Shown here: positions 17,097 through 26,238 of the stretch, one piece after another
Position numbering within the stretch: position 1 is the stretch's first letter
Layout of the letters: every line of letters begins with the position of its first letter
DNA from: Akkermansiaceae bacterium
GTDB lineage: Bacteria; Verrucomicrobiota; Verrucomicrobiia; Verrucomicrobiales; Akkermansiaceae
DNA length: 56,638 nt
Reading direction: 5' to 3'
NCBI GenBank assembly: GCA_903908495.1
Contig: CAIVSK010000288.1
Coordinates: 1 to 56,638 of the forward strand
Notes under the pieces: model-generated
Databases searched by the model: none
The model's input: the letters and a program-made list of their open reading frames with translations, nothing else
What the model was told of the DNA's origin: nothing
Program-made: the position numbers and the translations under genes

Positions 17097-19952
17097 ATGC
17101 TGTTCCTCAACCCATGGCTGCTGCTCGCGCTCACCGGCGTTTCCATCCCGGTGATCGTGCATTTAGTGCGCCGCCAAGCCGCCAAACCGGTCTCGTGGGG
17201 TGCCATGCGTTTCCTGATGGACTCGCTGTCGGAACGCCGCCGCCGCATCGAGTGGGAAGACCTGTTGCTGATGGCCGCCCGCTGCCTGTTGCTCGCCCTC
17301 GCCGCCCTCGCCGTGGCCCGCCCGTTCGTGCCGCCCGATAGCAGCACCCCGTGGGCCCTGGTGCTGCCAGCCGTGCTGTTAGGAATCGGCTTGTTCGGCG
17401 GCTCGTTCGTGCTGGCCACCGCCCGCAAGCGGCTGTTGGTGCGCGCCATCGCGTCGCTGCTGGCTTGTCTGGCGGTGGCAATGATTCTACTGGAACGGCG
17501 GCTCAACCTGCGCCGCTTTGAATCCGGCGGCCGCCGCGACGTGGCCCTCATCATCGACGCGTCCACCTCGATGACCCGCAGCTCCGGTTCGCGCACCTTG
17601 TTTGACGACGCGCTCGACGAGGCCCGCCGCATCGTCAAGGACGCCCCGCGTGGCACCTCCTTCGCCGTCATCCTCGGCGGCCCGTCACCCCAGGCCCTGT
17701 CGAACACGCCGGTGTCCCACCGCGCCGACGTGCTCGCCCAACTCGACGGCCTGCACGCGGTCGGCGGCACGTTTCGAGCCCACGAGGCGCTCGGCATGGC
17801 CACCCTGGTGCTGGCCGAGGGCGAACGGCCCAACAAGGACATCATCGTCCTGACGGACATGCAGCGCTACGGCTGGCGCTTCGACAACGCCGGTGCCTGG
17901 CAGACGCTCGAGGCGGCTTGGAAAACCCTGCCCGCCAAGCCGCACTTGTTGTTGCGCGGCTTTCCGCAACCGCCGGCCTTGCGCAATGCCGGCATCGCCT
18001 CGCTGAGCACCGGTCGCGATCTAACCGGCACCGACCGTCCCTGCCTGCTGCGCACCGAAGTCGTGAGCACCGGAAACCAACCGGTGATGCCCGGCGAATT
18101 GTTGATAGAAATCGATGGCAAGCCGGTCGCCCGCGAGCCGCTCGGCATGCTCATTCCCGGCCAGTCGCAGATCGTCGAAACCCGCCACCGCTTCACCACC
18201 GCCGGCGCCCACGTGGTCACCGCCCGCCTCAGCGGTCGCGACGACATCGCCGGCGACGACCGCGCCGACCACGTGGTGATGGTGCGCAAGGCGCTGCGCG
18301 TCGTGCTCGTCGATGGCAATCCGGCCGGGAGTTTCCTCGAGCGCGCCGCCAGCCACACCGCGCTGGCGCTCGCGCCCGCCACCGCCTTGCTGCGCGGTGG
18401 CCAGGCCGGCACCGATTTTCTGATGGACCCGCGGGTCATCGCCGCACCGGACGTCACCGCCGAGGTGTTGGCGTCGGCCGAAGTGGTGGTATTGGCGGAT
18501 GTGGCGCGGCTGCCGGCGGCCATCGCCGCGGCGGTGGCGGACCGCACGGCTGCCGGTTGCGGATTGCTGGTGTTGGCGGGGCCGCGCGCCGACCCGGGTT
18601 TTTACAATGCTTGGGACGGACCAGATGGCGCGCTGTTGCCGCTGGCCTTGGGGGCCGAAAGCGCGTCGGACAAGGGTGTATCGCCCATCCCTAACACATT
18701 TCACCACGCCGCGCTGGCGTGGGCCGGCGACGAGCGCCGCTCCGATCTGGGCGGCGCGGTGATCCGGCGCTGGCGCAAGTCCACCCTGCTGCCGGGCACT
18801 GGCACCCTGGCCGCCAGCTTCGGCAATGGCGACGCCTTCCTCGCCACCCGCGGCTACGGTGCCGGCCGTTGCGTGGTAGCCACCTGCGCATTCGACGCCC
18901 GCGCCGGCAACCTGCCCGCCCGCGCCGCCTTCGTCCCGCTCGTCCAGGAACTCGTCGCCTGGGCCGCCGGCGGCGGAGTCAACTGGAACCTCGACCCCGC
19001 CTGGAGCCCGTCCGTCGCCCTGGATTCGCGCTCGTCCGGCGGCCTCGCCGCACGCTACTCACGCCGCGATGGGCAGGGCGAAAAGCCGCTGCTGGAGCGG
19101 ATCGACCCGAGCATCGATTTCAACTGGAGCGCGCAGGCACCCGGCAGCGGCGTGCCGCGCGAGAATTTTGCCGTGCGCTGGCGGGCCACCTTGTTGCCGC
19201 AGATTTCCGGCGAGTATCAGTTGGAGGCGGACGTCACCGATCACCTCAGCGTCAAAATTGCCGGCAAGGCGGTGCTCGACCAACACGCCAACCAAGCCGC
19301 CGATAAACCGCGGGTCCACCTCGAAGCCGGCAAGCCGGTCCCCTTCGAAGCGACCTTCGAGCAAGGTGGCGGCAACGCCCCGCACGCCCGCTTGTTCTGG
19401 ACCCCGCCCGGCGGTGCCCGCCAAATCATCCCCGCCACCGCCTGGCTGCCCACCGAGGATAAACAACCCCCCGCCGGCGAGGCCACCGACCCGGGCGGCC
19501 ACCCCCGCAAGGCATCAGTTCTGTTGGGCCGGCGCGGCCGCGAGCTGCGCATCGACGGCCCGGCCGTGCCCGGCCTCTATCAAGTCAAGCTGCCGCCCGA
19601 GCTGCGCGGGTCGATCACCGGCGACACCGGCACCACCCCGCTGCCGGTGGTGGTGCGCGGCGACATCGCCGAGAGCCGCCTCGACGCGCTGACCGCCGAC
19701 GACCTGACGCAATTGCGGGCACGCATCGACGTGATGCTGCCGCAATCGACCGCCGACGTGCTGGCGGTGCTGTCCGGCCGCGGTTTCGGCCGCGAAGTGA
19801 CCCGCGTGGTGGCGGTGGCCGCGCTGCTGCTGCTTTTATTGGAAACCGCCTTGGCCCGCTGGGTTTCGCGCTCGCGGCGCGCCGGTGACGAGGTGCGCAT
19901 CGAGTTTGGCGACGCCACCGCGGGCCCGCTGGAGAATGGAGGCTTCCGATGA
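17097..19952 (+). CDS. BatA-like membrane VWA protein with embedded PA14 domain
   Basis: 951 aa. The N-terminus FLNPWLLLALTGVSIPVIVH and VSWGAMRFL are the BatA signature, with further membrane segments up to ~residue 135. A VWA-like domain follows (DVALIIDASTSMTRSSGS, DIIVLTDMQRYGW). At about 640-780 there is a PA14-type carbohydrate-binding domain: GGLAARYSRRDG, RIDPSIDFNW, ENFAVRWRATLLPQISGEYQ and ARLFWTPPGGARQIIPATAW. A last transmembrane helix (VAVAALLLLLLETALARW) closes the protein. The stop overlaps the next start (ATGA), implying translational coupling. PA14 inside a BatA-like protein suggests the complex senses or holds a cell-wall glycan. Confidence 0.85.
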   Translation: MLFLNPWLLLALTGVSIPVIVHLVRRQAAKPVSWGAMRFLMDSLSERRRRIEWEDLLLMAARCLLLALAALAVARPFVPPDSSTPWALVLPAVLLGIGLFGGSFVLATARKRLLVRAIASLLACLAVAMILLERRLNLRRFESGGRRDVALIIDASTSMTRSSGSRTLFDDALDEARRIVKDAPRGTSFAVILGGPSPQALSNTPVSHRADVLAQLDGLHAVGGTFRAHEALGMATLVLAEGERPNKDIIVLTDMQRYGWRFDNAGAWQTLEAAWKTLPAKPHLLLRGFPQPPALRNAGIASLSTGRDLTGTDRPCLLRTEVVSTGNQPVMPGELLIEIDGKPVAREPLGMLIPGQSQIVETRHRFTTAGAHVVTARLSGRDDIAGDDRADHVVMVRKALRVVLVDGNPAGSFLERAASHTALALAPATALLRGGQAGTDFLMDPRVIAAPDVTAEVLASAEVVVLADVARLPAAIAAAVADRTAAGCGLLVLAGPRADPGFYNAWDGPDGALLPLALGAESASDKGVSPIPNTFHHAALAWAGDERRSDLGGAVIRRWRKSTLLPGTGTLAASFGNGDAFLATRGYGAGRCVVATCAFDARAGNLPARAAFVPLVQELVAWAAGGGVNWNLDPAWSPSVALDSRSSGGLAARYSRRDGQGEKPLLERIDPSIDFNWSAQAPGSGVPRENFAVRWRATLLPQISGEYQLEADVTDHLSVKIAGKAVLDQHANQAADKPRVHLEAGKPVPFEATFEQGGGNAPHARLFWTPPGGARQIIPATAWLPTEDKQPPAGEATDPGGHPRKASVLLGRRGRELRIDGPAVPGLYQVKLPPELRGSITGDTGTTPLPVVVRGDIAESRLDALTADDLTQLRARIDVMLPQSTADVLAVLSGRGFGREVTRVVAVAALLLLLLETALARWVSRSRRAGDEVRIEFGDATAGPLENGGFR

Positions 19953-22381
19953 CACCGCGCGCCTGGTGGTGGCACGCGTTGCGCGCCGTGGCAGTGGCGG
20001 CCGGCCTGTGGGGCTTGCTGGCGCTGGTGGGCGGCATCATCCGCATCGCGCCGGGCTGGCCACCGGCTGGGCTTGCCTGCGGGGTCACCGCGGCCGCCGA
20101 GTTGCTCATTTTTCTCTACCGCTACGAAGCCCGCACGCTCGGACCGCGCCGGTCCCGCCAGCTGCTTGGCCTGCGGCTCGCCGCGCTCGGGTTGTTGGTC
20201 TGGGTCCTCGTCGAGCCCACCTTCGTGCGCAGCGTCAATCGCCGCCTCGGGCGCCAGGTCGCGGTGCTGTGGGACGACTCCGCCTCGATGGACCTTGTCG
20301 ACGCCGGCAGCGCCAGTTCGCGCGCCTCCATCGCCCGCGACGCGCTGGCCAAGTCCGGCCTCCTCAAGCAACTTGGCGAACACGTGAAGCTGCGCGAAAT
20401 CCACTTCGCCCGCAGCCCGGAAAGCGACTCCACCGCCACCGCCAGCGGCTGGAACCAAGCGACCGACATCGCCGCCGCGCTCGATTCGGTGCTCGAACAG
20501 ATCCCGCCGGACGAACTCGCCGGTGCCCTCCTCCTGACCGACGGCCGCCACAACCGGCCGTCACGCGTCGAGGACAGTGCGCGGCGCTTCGGCACCCTCG
20601 ATGCCCCGCTCGGCATCGTCGCGGTCGGCAGCCCGGACCCGCCCCGCGATGCCGCGGTGCTGGCCGTGCGCTCGCCCGACGCGATCCATCTGGGCGACCG
20701 GATGCGGGTATCGGCGGACTTGAAATTCGACGGCTACAAGGGCCAGCAGGCAAAGGTGCAATTGATCGGCGACGGCAAACTCATCGAGGAGAAGGAGATT
20801 TCCATCCCGCAGGACCATTACCGCGAGGAGGTCAAATTCGTCCATCTGCCGGAAAAAGGCGGCACCGGTGCCTATCACATTGAAATCGAGCCATTGCCCG
20901 GCGAGCGTTTCCCGGACAACAACCGCTGGTCGTTCGAGACCTCGATCACCGAGGCGCGCAGCAACATCCTGCTCGTCGATGACTACTCGCGCTGGGAATT
21001 CCGCTACCTGCGCAACTTGTTCTACGGCCGCGATAAATCGGTGCACCTGCAATGGATGTTGCTCCATCCCGAAACCGCCGACGGCCAAACCCAACCCAAC
21101 GTCGCCGCCTCGGCCGCCCGCCCGTTCGGCCAGGCCGCCGCCACCCAATTGCCGAAAAACGAGGCGGAATGGCGCAAGTTCGACGTGATCATCCTCGGCG
21201 ATTTGCCACCCGACGCAATTTCCGCCGCCACGTGGGAGATCATTTCCCGCTGCGTCAACGAGCGCGGTGCCTTGCTCATTTTCAGCGCCGGCCCCAACCA
21301 CATGCCCCACGCCCTCGATGCCAAGGCCGCCCGCGAACTGCTGCCGGTCAACCCAGGCTGGAGCCACCGCACGCTTTTCGCCGACACCGCAGCCCCGTTC
21401 CGGCTGTCCCTCACCGCGGAAGGCCGCCACCACCCGGTCACCCACCACGCCAGCGGCACCCTCGCCAACGAACAAGTCTGGGCCACCTTCCCCACCCTGC
21501 AGTGGCGCCACCCGATCGAAAGCGTCAAAGACGACGCCGAAATCCTCCTCACCGCCGCCGACGACGCCACCATCACCACCGTCCCCGATGAGGCCGCCGG
21601 CCTCGGTGCCGCCCTCGACGATCTCGCCCGCCGCCGCGACAATGAGGCGAAACGCGCGCTGCTGGTCACCCGCCAGACCGGCCACGGCAAGGTCGCCGTG
21701 GTCCTCACCGACCGGATTTGGCGCCTCCGCGAAGGTGCCGGCGACGTCCACCACCACCTGTTCTGGAGCAATCTGGTGCGCTGGGGTGCCGGCCCGCTGC
21801 TGCGCGCCGGCTCCGACAAGGTGGCCCTCGGCACCGACCAACTCACATACACCGGCGACGACCCGATCCTCATCACCGCCCGCCTCCGCGACGCCAACCT
21901 CGATCCGCTGGCCGATCCGGACTTGCACGCCGAGATCCTCCGCGGCAACACGGTCGTGGCCACCGTGCCGCTCGCGCCCGTCGCCGGATCCAACGGCCTC
22001 CACGAGGGCAAGGCCGCCGCCATCCGCAGCCCCGGCATCCATACCGTGCGGCTGGTGGGCAGCAAGGCCGCAGAGTTGCTTGGCGCCGAGGGCAAAAAAA
22101 ACCTCACCACCAGCTTCCGCGTCGTCGGCGCCCGCGGACCCATCGAATTGGCCGAAACCACCCTCGACCGACCGCTGCTCGAAGAGGCCGCCACCGCATC
22201 GGGCGGCAAGGTGGTGGGCCCCGCCGACGTGGCCTCGCTGCTGCCGCTTTTCCTCACCGAAGGGGCAAAACGCGAGGAAATCCGCGAGACCCCGCTGTGG
22301 GACAACGCCCTCGTGTTTGCGCTCCTCGCCTGCGTGCTTACCGCGGAATGGTGGTTGCGACGCAATGCCGGCCTGCCGTAA
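19949..22381 (+). CDS. Large VWA/glutamine-amidotransferase-like membrane protein of the MoxR operon
   Basis: 810 aa. N-terminal membrane helices include LWGLLALVGGIIRIAPGW and LRLAALGLLVWVLVE. A degenerate VWA domain follows (VAVLWDDSASMDLVD; LLLTDGRHNRPS). The middle, NILLVDDYSRWEFRYLRNLF and VIILGDLPPDAIS, resembles the GATase-like fold found in such proteins. One C-terminal transmembrane helix (LVFALLACVLTAEWWL) ends the protein. The start overlaps the previous stop by 4 bp. This is the usual third VWA-type member of the Verrucomicrobia/Planctomycetes MoxR operon; the molecular role is unknown. Confidence 0.8.
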   Translation: MTPRAWWWHALRAVAVAAGLWGLLALVGGIIRIAPGWPPAGLACGVTAAAELLIFLYRYEARTLGPRRSRQLLGLRLAALGLLVWVLVEPTFVRSVNRRLGRQVAVLWDDSASMDLVDAGSASSRASIARDALAKSGLLKQLGEHVKLREIHFARSPESDSTATASGWNQATDIAAALDSVLEQIPPDELAGALLLTDGRHNRPSRVEDSARRFGTLDAPLGIVAVGSPDPPRDAAVLAVRSPDAIHLGDRMRVSADLKFDGYKGQQAKVQLIGDGKLIEEKEISIPQDHYREEVKFVHLPEKGGTGAYHIEIEPLPGERFPDNNRWSFETSITEARSNILLVDDYSRWEFRYLRNLFYGRDKSVHLQWMLLHPETADGQTQPNVAASAARPFGQAAATQLPKNEAEWRKFDVIILGDLPPDAISAATWEIISRCVNERGALLIFSAGPNHMPHALDAKAARELLPVNPGWSHRTLFADTAAPFRLSLTAEGRHHPVTHHASGTLANEQVWATFPTLQWRHPIESVKDDAEILLTAADDATITTVPDEAAGLGAALDDLARRRDNEAKRALLVTRQTGHGKVAVVLTDRIWRLREGAGDVHHHLFWSNLVRWGAGPLLRAGSDKVALGTDQLTYTGDDPILITARLRDANLDPLADPDLHAEILRGNTVVATVPLAPVAGSNGLHEGKAAAIRSPGIHTVRLVGSKAAELLGAEGKKNLTTSFRVVGARGPIELAETTLDRPLLEEAATASGGKVVGPADVASLLPLFLTEGAKREEIRETPLWDNALVFALLACVLTAEWWLRRNAGLP

Positions 22382-22382
22382 A

Positions 22383-22410
22383 TCCAAAATCTGAAATCTG
22401 AAATCTGAAA
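22383..22410 (+). repeat. AATCTGA word array
   Basis: TCCAAAATCTGAAATCTGA continues as two more AATCTGA units, just after the stop of the preceding gene and 9 bp before the ACGGAT-family copy B. It looks like one arm of another word-repeat element whose inverted arm is absent. Confidence 0.5.
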
Positions 22411-22419
22411 CTCGATCAT

Positions 22420-22562
22420 GAAACCACGGATTGCACGGAATACACGGATTAAAAAAGAGTTATGAATTTTTTGGCATTCACCATTTGGATGAGTCAGAGA
22501 CTTGATAGATCAGCGCCATCTTATCCGTGCAATCCTCTTCAATCCGTGTAATCCGTGGTTGA
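22420..22562 (+). repeat. ACGGAT-family dispersed inverted-repeat element, copy B (complete)
   Basis: Left end GAAACCACGGATTGCACGGA then ATACACGGAT; interior GAGTTATGAATTT, GCATTCACCATTTGG and TTGATAGATCAGCGCCATC; right end TTATCCGTGCAATCCTCTTC then AATCCGTGTAATCCGTGGTT. The ends are inverted copies built of ACGGAT words. It sits inside the MoxR operon, 66 bp before the DUF4175-type start, so it is co-transcribed. Confidence 0.85.
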
Positions 22563-22627
22563 AAATCGCCACCACCACCACTTTCATTATCATTTCTAGG
22601 GTAAGTTACCCACCACCGCCTCCGGCC

Positions 22628-25600
22628 ATGCAAACTAGCTTGTCCCCGCCCATCGCCCCGCGCCTCGAACCGGTGCTGCGCCGCTTGCGCCAACGCATCC
22701 GCCGCGTGCGCGCCACCCGCGGCGCGCTCATCACCGCCGTCACCGCCCTCGCCGCCCTGCTCGCGCTGGTGGCCATCGATTGGGCATTCTCGCCGCTGCC
22801 CACCGTCGTGCGCTGGCTCTGCCCGCTCGTCTGGCTCGCCTTGGTGACCACCGCCGCCACCCTCTGGTGGGCCTTGCCCCTGCACAAACCGCTCGAATTG
22901 GTCCGCATCGCCCGCTGGCTCGAAATCCGCCATCCCGAACTCGACGAGCGCGTCAGCACCGTGCTCGAAATCACCGGCCACGACGCCAACGGCATGTCCA
23001 CCGGATTGATGGACGTGCTGGCCCGCGAGGCCGCCCTCGACCTCGTTCAAATCGATCCGCAGTTGGAAGTCAGCACCCGCCGCGCCCGCCACTGGCTGTG
23101 GCCGGCCGCCGGATTATTGGCGGTGTGGGCGTTGTTGTTCGCCTTGTGGCCGGACCTGACCGCCCGCCACGTGGTCCGCGCGCTGGTGCCCACCTCCACC
23201 CTCGGCAGCGTCGGCAGCATCAGCGTCACGCCCGGCTCGGTCGAATTGATCGATGGCGACGCGCTGACCATCACCGCCCGCCACTCCGCCGGTGCCCGCA
23301 AGCCACTCGAATTGGTCCTGCATTTGCCCGACGGCACTTCGCCGGCACTGCCGATGGACGTCGGCGACGCGGGCTCGGCCTACCAACTTGGCAAGGCCGA
23401 ACACAGCTTCAAGTATGAGGTGCGCTCCGGCCACGAAACCAGCGACACCTATCAAGTGACGGTGTGGCCGCAGCCGCAACTGGCCGACGCGCGGGTGCTG
23501 CTCGAATTTCCCGCCTACACCGGCTGGGCGGCCCGCGAGCAGGCGCTGGGTGACGGCATTGCCGCCATCGCCGGCACCAAGGTGGAATTGCGGGCCAAGC
23601 TCAACACGCCGGTGGAGACCGCCGGTTTTGAAATCGATGAGCAAACCGCCGGCAGCGCCACGTTGCAACGCGCCGCGGACGGTGGCACCCTGGTGGCCAA
23701 TTGGACCCTTGCCAAGCCCGGCCACAGCTCCGCCCGGGTGGTTCTCAAACACCGGCTCAAGCGCGAGTTCGAAGCCGCCCGCTTCACCCTCGAGACCCAC
23801 CCCGACGCCCCGCCGGAGGCCCAGTGGATCGCCGCCAACGACAAGGAACTCCACCTGCGCCCCGACGATTCCTTCGAACATGGATTCGAAGTCACCGACG
23901 ACGTCGGCCTCGGCGCCGTCCAATTGGAAGTCCAGCCGGAACAGGGCGACGCCGCCCGCCTGCCGCTCGACACCCCGCCCCGCACCGGCACCCCGGAGGC
24001 CCCGATCTGGCATGGCCGCGTCCACCAGGCGGTGGCTGCCCTGGTGAGCCGCTGGCCGCAAGTGCGCGTCTTCAAACTCCGCGTGCGGGCCGAAGACAAC
24101 CGGCCCGCCGACTTCGCCGGCCCGGGAGTGGGCACCAGCGAGTGGCTGACGCTGCGCCTCGACGAGGGTGCCCAGTCGCTGGCGCGGCAAGACGTCGCCG
24201 CCGCCCATGCCGATGCCCGCAACACCCTCGAGGAGGCCCGCCAAGCGGTCCAACAGGCACGCGAGAAAATCGACCGCCGCCGCCCGGACCTGCAAAAGGA
24301 CAAAATTCCGGATGATGCCGCCAAAGACTTGGCCCAGGCCCGTGAGCAACTCGCCCAGACCCACGACAAACTCGAACAACTCGCCGCACGCTTGCCCGAT
24401 ACCGTCCACGGCGACAAGGCACCGGAGGTGCGCCAGGCCGCCGCCACCGTCGAACAAGCGCGCCAGCAGTTGGAAAACGCGCCGTTGCAGGACACCCCGC
24501 AACAGCGCGACCAAAGCGCCGCCACCGCCCGAGACACCGCAGCCAAGGCGGAGCAGCAGTTGGAAAAACTGCGTGATGAAATCCAGCGCAGCGAACCGCA
24601 GGTGCAGGATTTTGCCCGCCTCAAGGAACTCGAGCAACAACAGGCCGAAGTCGCCCGCCAAGCCGAGCAAGCCCTCGCCTCCACCCCGCCCGATGCCGCG
24701 GCACCCGCCAAACCCGCCCAGCCATGGCAGCAAAAACAGGCCAGCGTCGCCGAAGCGATCCGCCAGGACGCCCAGCAACAACCGCAGGCCCAGGCCGCCG
24801 CCCTCGAGCATCAGGCACAGCAGGCCCGCCAACTCGCCGCCGAAGCCCAACAACAGGCCGCCGCCCAGGACGCCCTCAAGCTGCTCGATGCCAACCCGCC
24901 CACCCCTCAGATCCAACCCACAGCGACACCCGACCCCGCAGCTGCCGCAGCTGCCGAGGCTGCCGCCAAACAAGCGATCCACGACCAACTCGCCAAAGAG
25001 CAGGCCGCCATCGCCACCGACGCCAAAAAGGAACTCGCCGACGCCCGCCAGCGCCAGGACACCCCCACCGCCAACGCCCTCCCCGAAGCCGTCGAAGCCG
25101 CCCAACACGCCAGCGACGCCCTCGCCCACCAAGACGACCACGCAGCCGCCAGCGAGGCGAAACAAGCCGCCTCCGAACTCGCCGCCGCCGCCAAAACCGC
25201 CGCCGGCAAGCCGGAAACCCCGCCAACCGCTGCCAATCCAGCCACCCCATCGGCGGCCGCCGATCCGGCCAATTCCGCAAAAAACGCCGCCGCCGCCGCC
25301 GAACTCACCGATCTGGCATCCCGTCAGGAGCAGGTTTCCGCCGCCCTCACCGCCCTCGATCAAGGCAAACCCGCCGAAGCCGCAGCCGACCTCGCCGCCC
25401 TCCGCGCCGCGCAAACCGCCAACCTGGCCGAGGCAATCCGCGAAACCCCGCAAATCAACGGCGCCACCGGCTTCATGCAACAAGCGGCTCAATCGTCCCA
25501 ACAAGCCGCCAGTGAAGCCAAACAAGCCGCCCAGGCCGATGCCCAGGGGAAACCGGCGGATGCCTCCGGCAACCACGGCCAGGCCGCTCAACAACTCCAA

Positions 25601-26119
25601 CAAACCGCCGCCCAATTGACCCAGGCCGCCACCGAATTTTCCCAGCAAGCCGCCCAGGCTGCCGCCCGCCAGGCCAGCGACCGCCAAGCACCCGTCCCTG
25701 CCCAACCGCTCGCCGCCGCCTTCGCAGAGGCGTCCCAGGCCGCCACCGCCAATACCCAAGCCGCCGCCGCCAGCGAGGCCCGCGCCGCTGCCCAAGCCCT
25801 CGCCCAAGCGGCCGACGGTGCCCTCCGCACCATGCAGGGCCAAAGTCCCGGCCAACCCGGCCAACCCAACCCACCCGGCCAGCTTGGCCAAGCGACCCCG
25901 CCGAACACCCCGCCCGACGACTCGCTGCGCAATCGCCAGGCCGACCCCGGCGTGCCACCTGAGCTCGCCAAACTCGGCGTGTCCGCTGCGGATTGGGAGA
26001 AAATCAAGACTTCGCTCAAGTCCGAGGTCGGTGGTTCGTCCACCATCGCCCTGCCCGAGGAATACCGCGACCTGGTGCGCCGCTACTTCGAGCAAATCTC
26101 CAAATCCAGCCAGCCATGA
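22628..26119 (+). CDS. Giant DUF4175-type membrane protein with Ala/Gln-rich coiled coil
   Basis: 1163 aa from the ATG at 22628; the open frame extends upstream through the repeat element but that part is not protein-like. Three N-terminal membrane helices (ALITAVTALAALLALVAIDW; LVWLALVTTAATLWWAL; AAGLLAVWALLFALW) flank a cytosolic loop. A long periplasmic beta-rich region leads into ~480 residues of Ala/Gln/Glu-rich coiled coil (about 590-1080). The conserved end is WEKIKTSLKSEVGGS and LPEEYRDLVRRYFEQISK. Proteins of this type are the largest members of the MoxR/VWA operon in this phylum; the coiled coil could span the periplasm. Exact function unknown. Confidence 0.8.
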   Translation: MQTSLSPPIAPRLEPVLRRLRQRIRRVRATRGALITAVTALAALLALVAIDWAFSPLPTVVRWLCPLVWLALVTTAATLWWALPLHKPLELVRIARWLEIRHPELDERVSTVLEITGHDANGMSTGLMDVLAREAALDLVQIDPQLEVSTRRARHWLWPAAGLLAVWALLFALWPDLTARHVVRALVPTSTLGSVGSISVTPGSVELIDGDALTITARHSAGARKPLELVLHLPDGTSPALPMDVGDAGSAYQLGKAEHSFKYEVRSGHETSDTYQVTVWPQPQLADARVLLEFPAYTGWAAREQALGDGIAAIAGTKVELRAKLNTPVETAGFEIDEQTAGSATLQRAADGGTLVANWTLAKPGHSSARVVLKHRLKREFEAARFTLETHPDAPPEAQWIAANDKELHLRPDDSFEHGFEVTDDVGLGAVQLEVQPEQGDAARLPLDTPPRTGTPEAPIWHGRVHQAVAALVSRWPQVRVFKLRVRAEDNRPADFAGPGVGTSEWLTLRLDEGAQSLARQDVAAAHADARNTLEEARQAVQQAREKIDRRRPDLQKDKIPDDAAKDLAQAREQLAQTHDKLEQLAARLPDTVHGDKAPEVRQAAATVEQARQQLENAPLQDTPQQRDQSAATARDTAAKAEQQLEKLRDEIQRSEPQVQDFARLKELEQQQAEVARQAEQALASTPPDAAAPAKPAQPWQQKQASVAEAIRQDAQQQPQAQAAALEHQAQQARQLAAEAQQQAAAQDALKLLDANPPTPQIQPTATPDPAAAAAAEAAAKQAIHDQLAKEQAAIATDAKKELADARQRQDTPTANALPEAVEAAQHASDALAHQDDHAAASEAKQAASELAAAAKTAAGKPETPPTAANPATPSAAADPANSAKNAAAAAELTDLASRQEQVSAALTALDQGKPAEAAADLAALRAAQTANLAEAIRETPQINGATGFMQQAAQSSQQAASEAKQAAQADAQGKPADASGNHGQAAQQLQQTAAQLTQAATEFSQQAAQAAARQASDRQAPVPAQPLAAAFAEASQAATANTQAAAASEARAAAQALAQAADGALRTMQGQSPGQPGQPNPPGQLGQATPPNTPPDDSLRNRQADPGVPPELAKLGVSAADWEKIKTSLKSEVGGSSTIALPEEYRDLVRRYFEQISKSSQP

Positions 26120-26182
26120 GGACCGAATTCGCCGCAGCCTGTCCGGAGCACCTGCACCCCCAATGTCGAGCGGTTGGGGAGC

Positions 26183-26221
26183 GCCGGCGTCCCGCCGGCT
26201 ATGTTCGGCATCTTGCCGAAC
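26183..26221. other. Two tandem hairpins between operon genes
   Basis: GCCGGCG-TCC-CGCCGGC (26183-26199) and GTTCGGCA-TCT-TGCCGAAC (26203-26221) lie between the DUF4175-type stop and the next start. There is no U-run. They could tune mRNA stability or translation of the last operon gene. Confidence 0.5.
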
Positions 26222-26238
26222 AATCTTCATCAAAAGCA

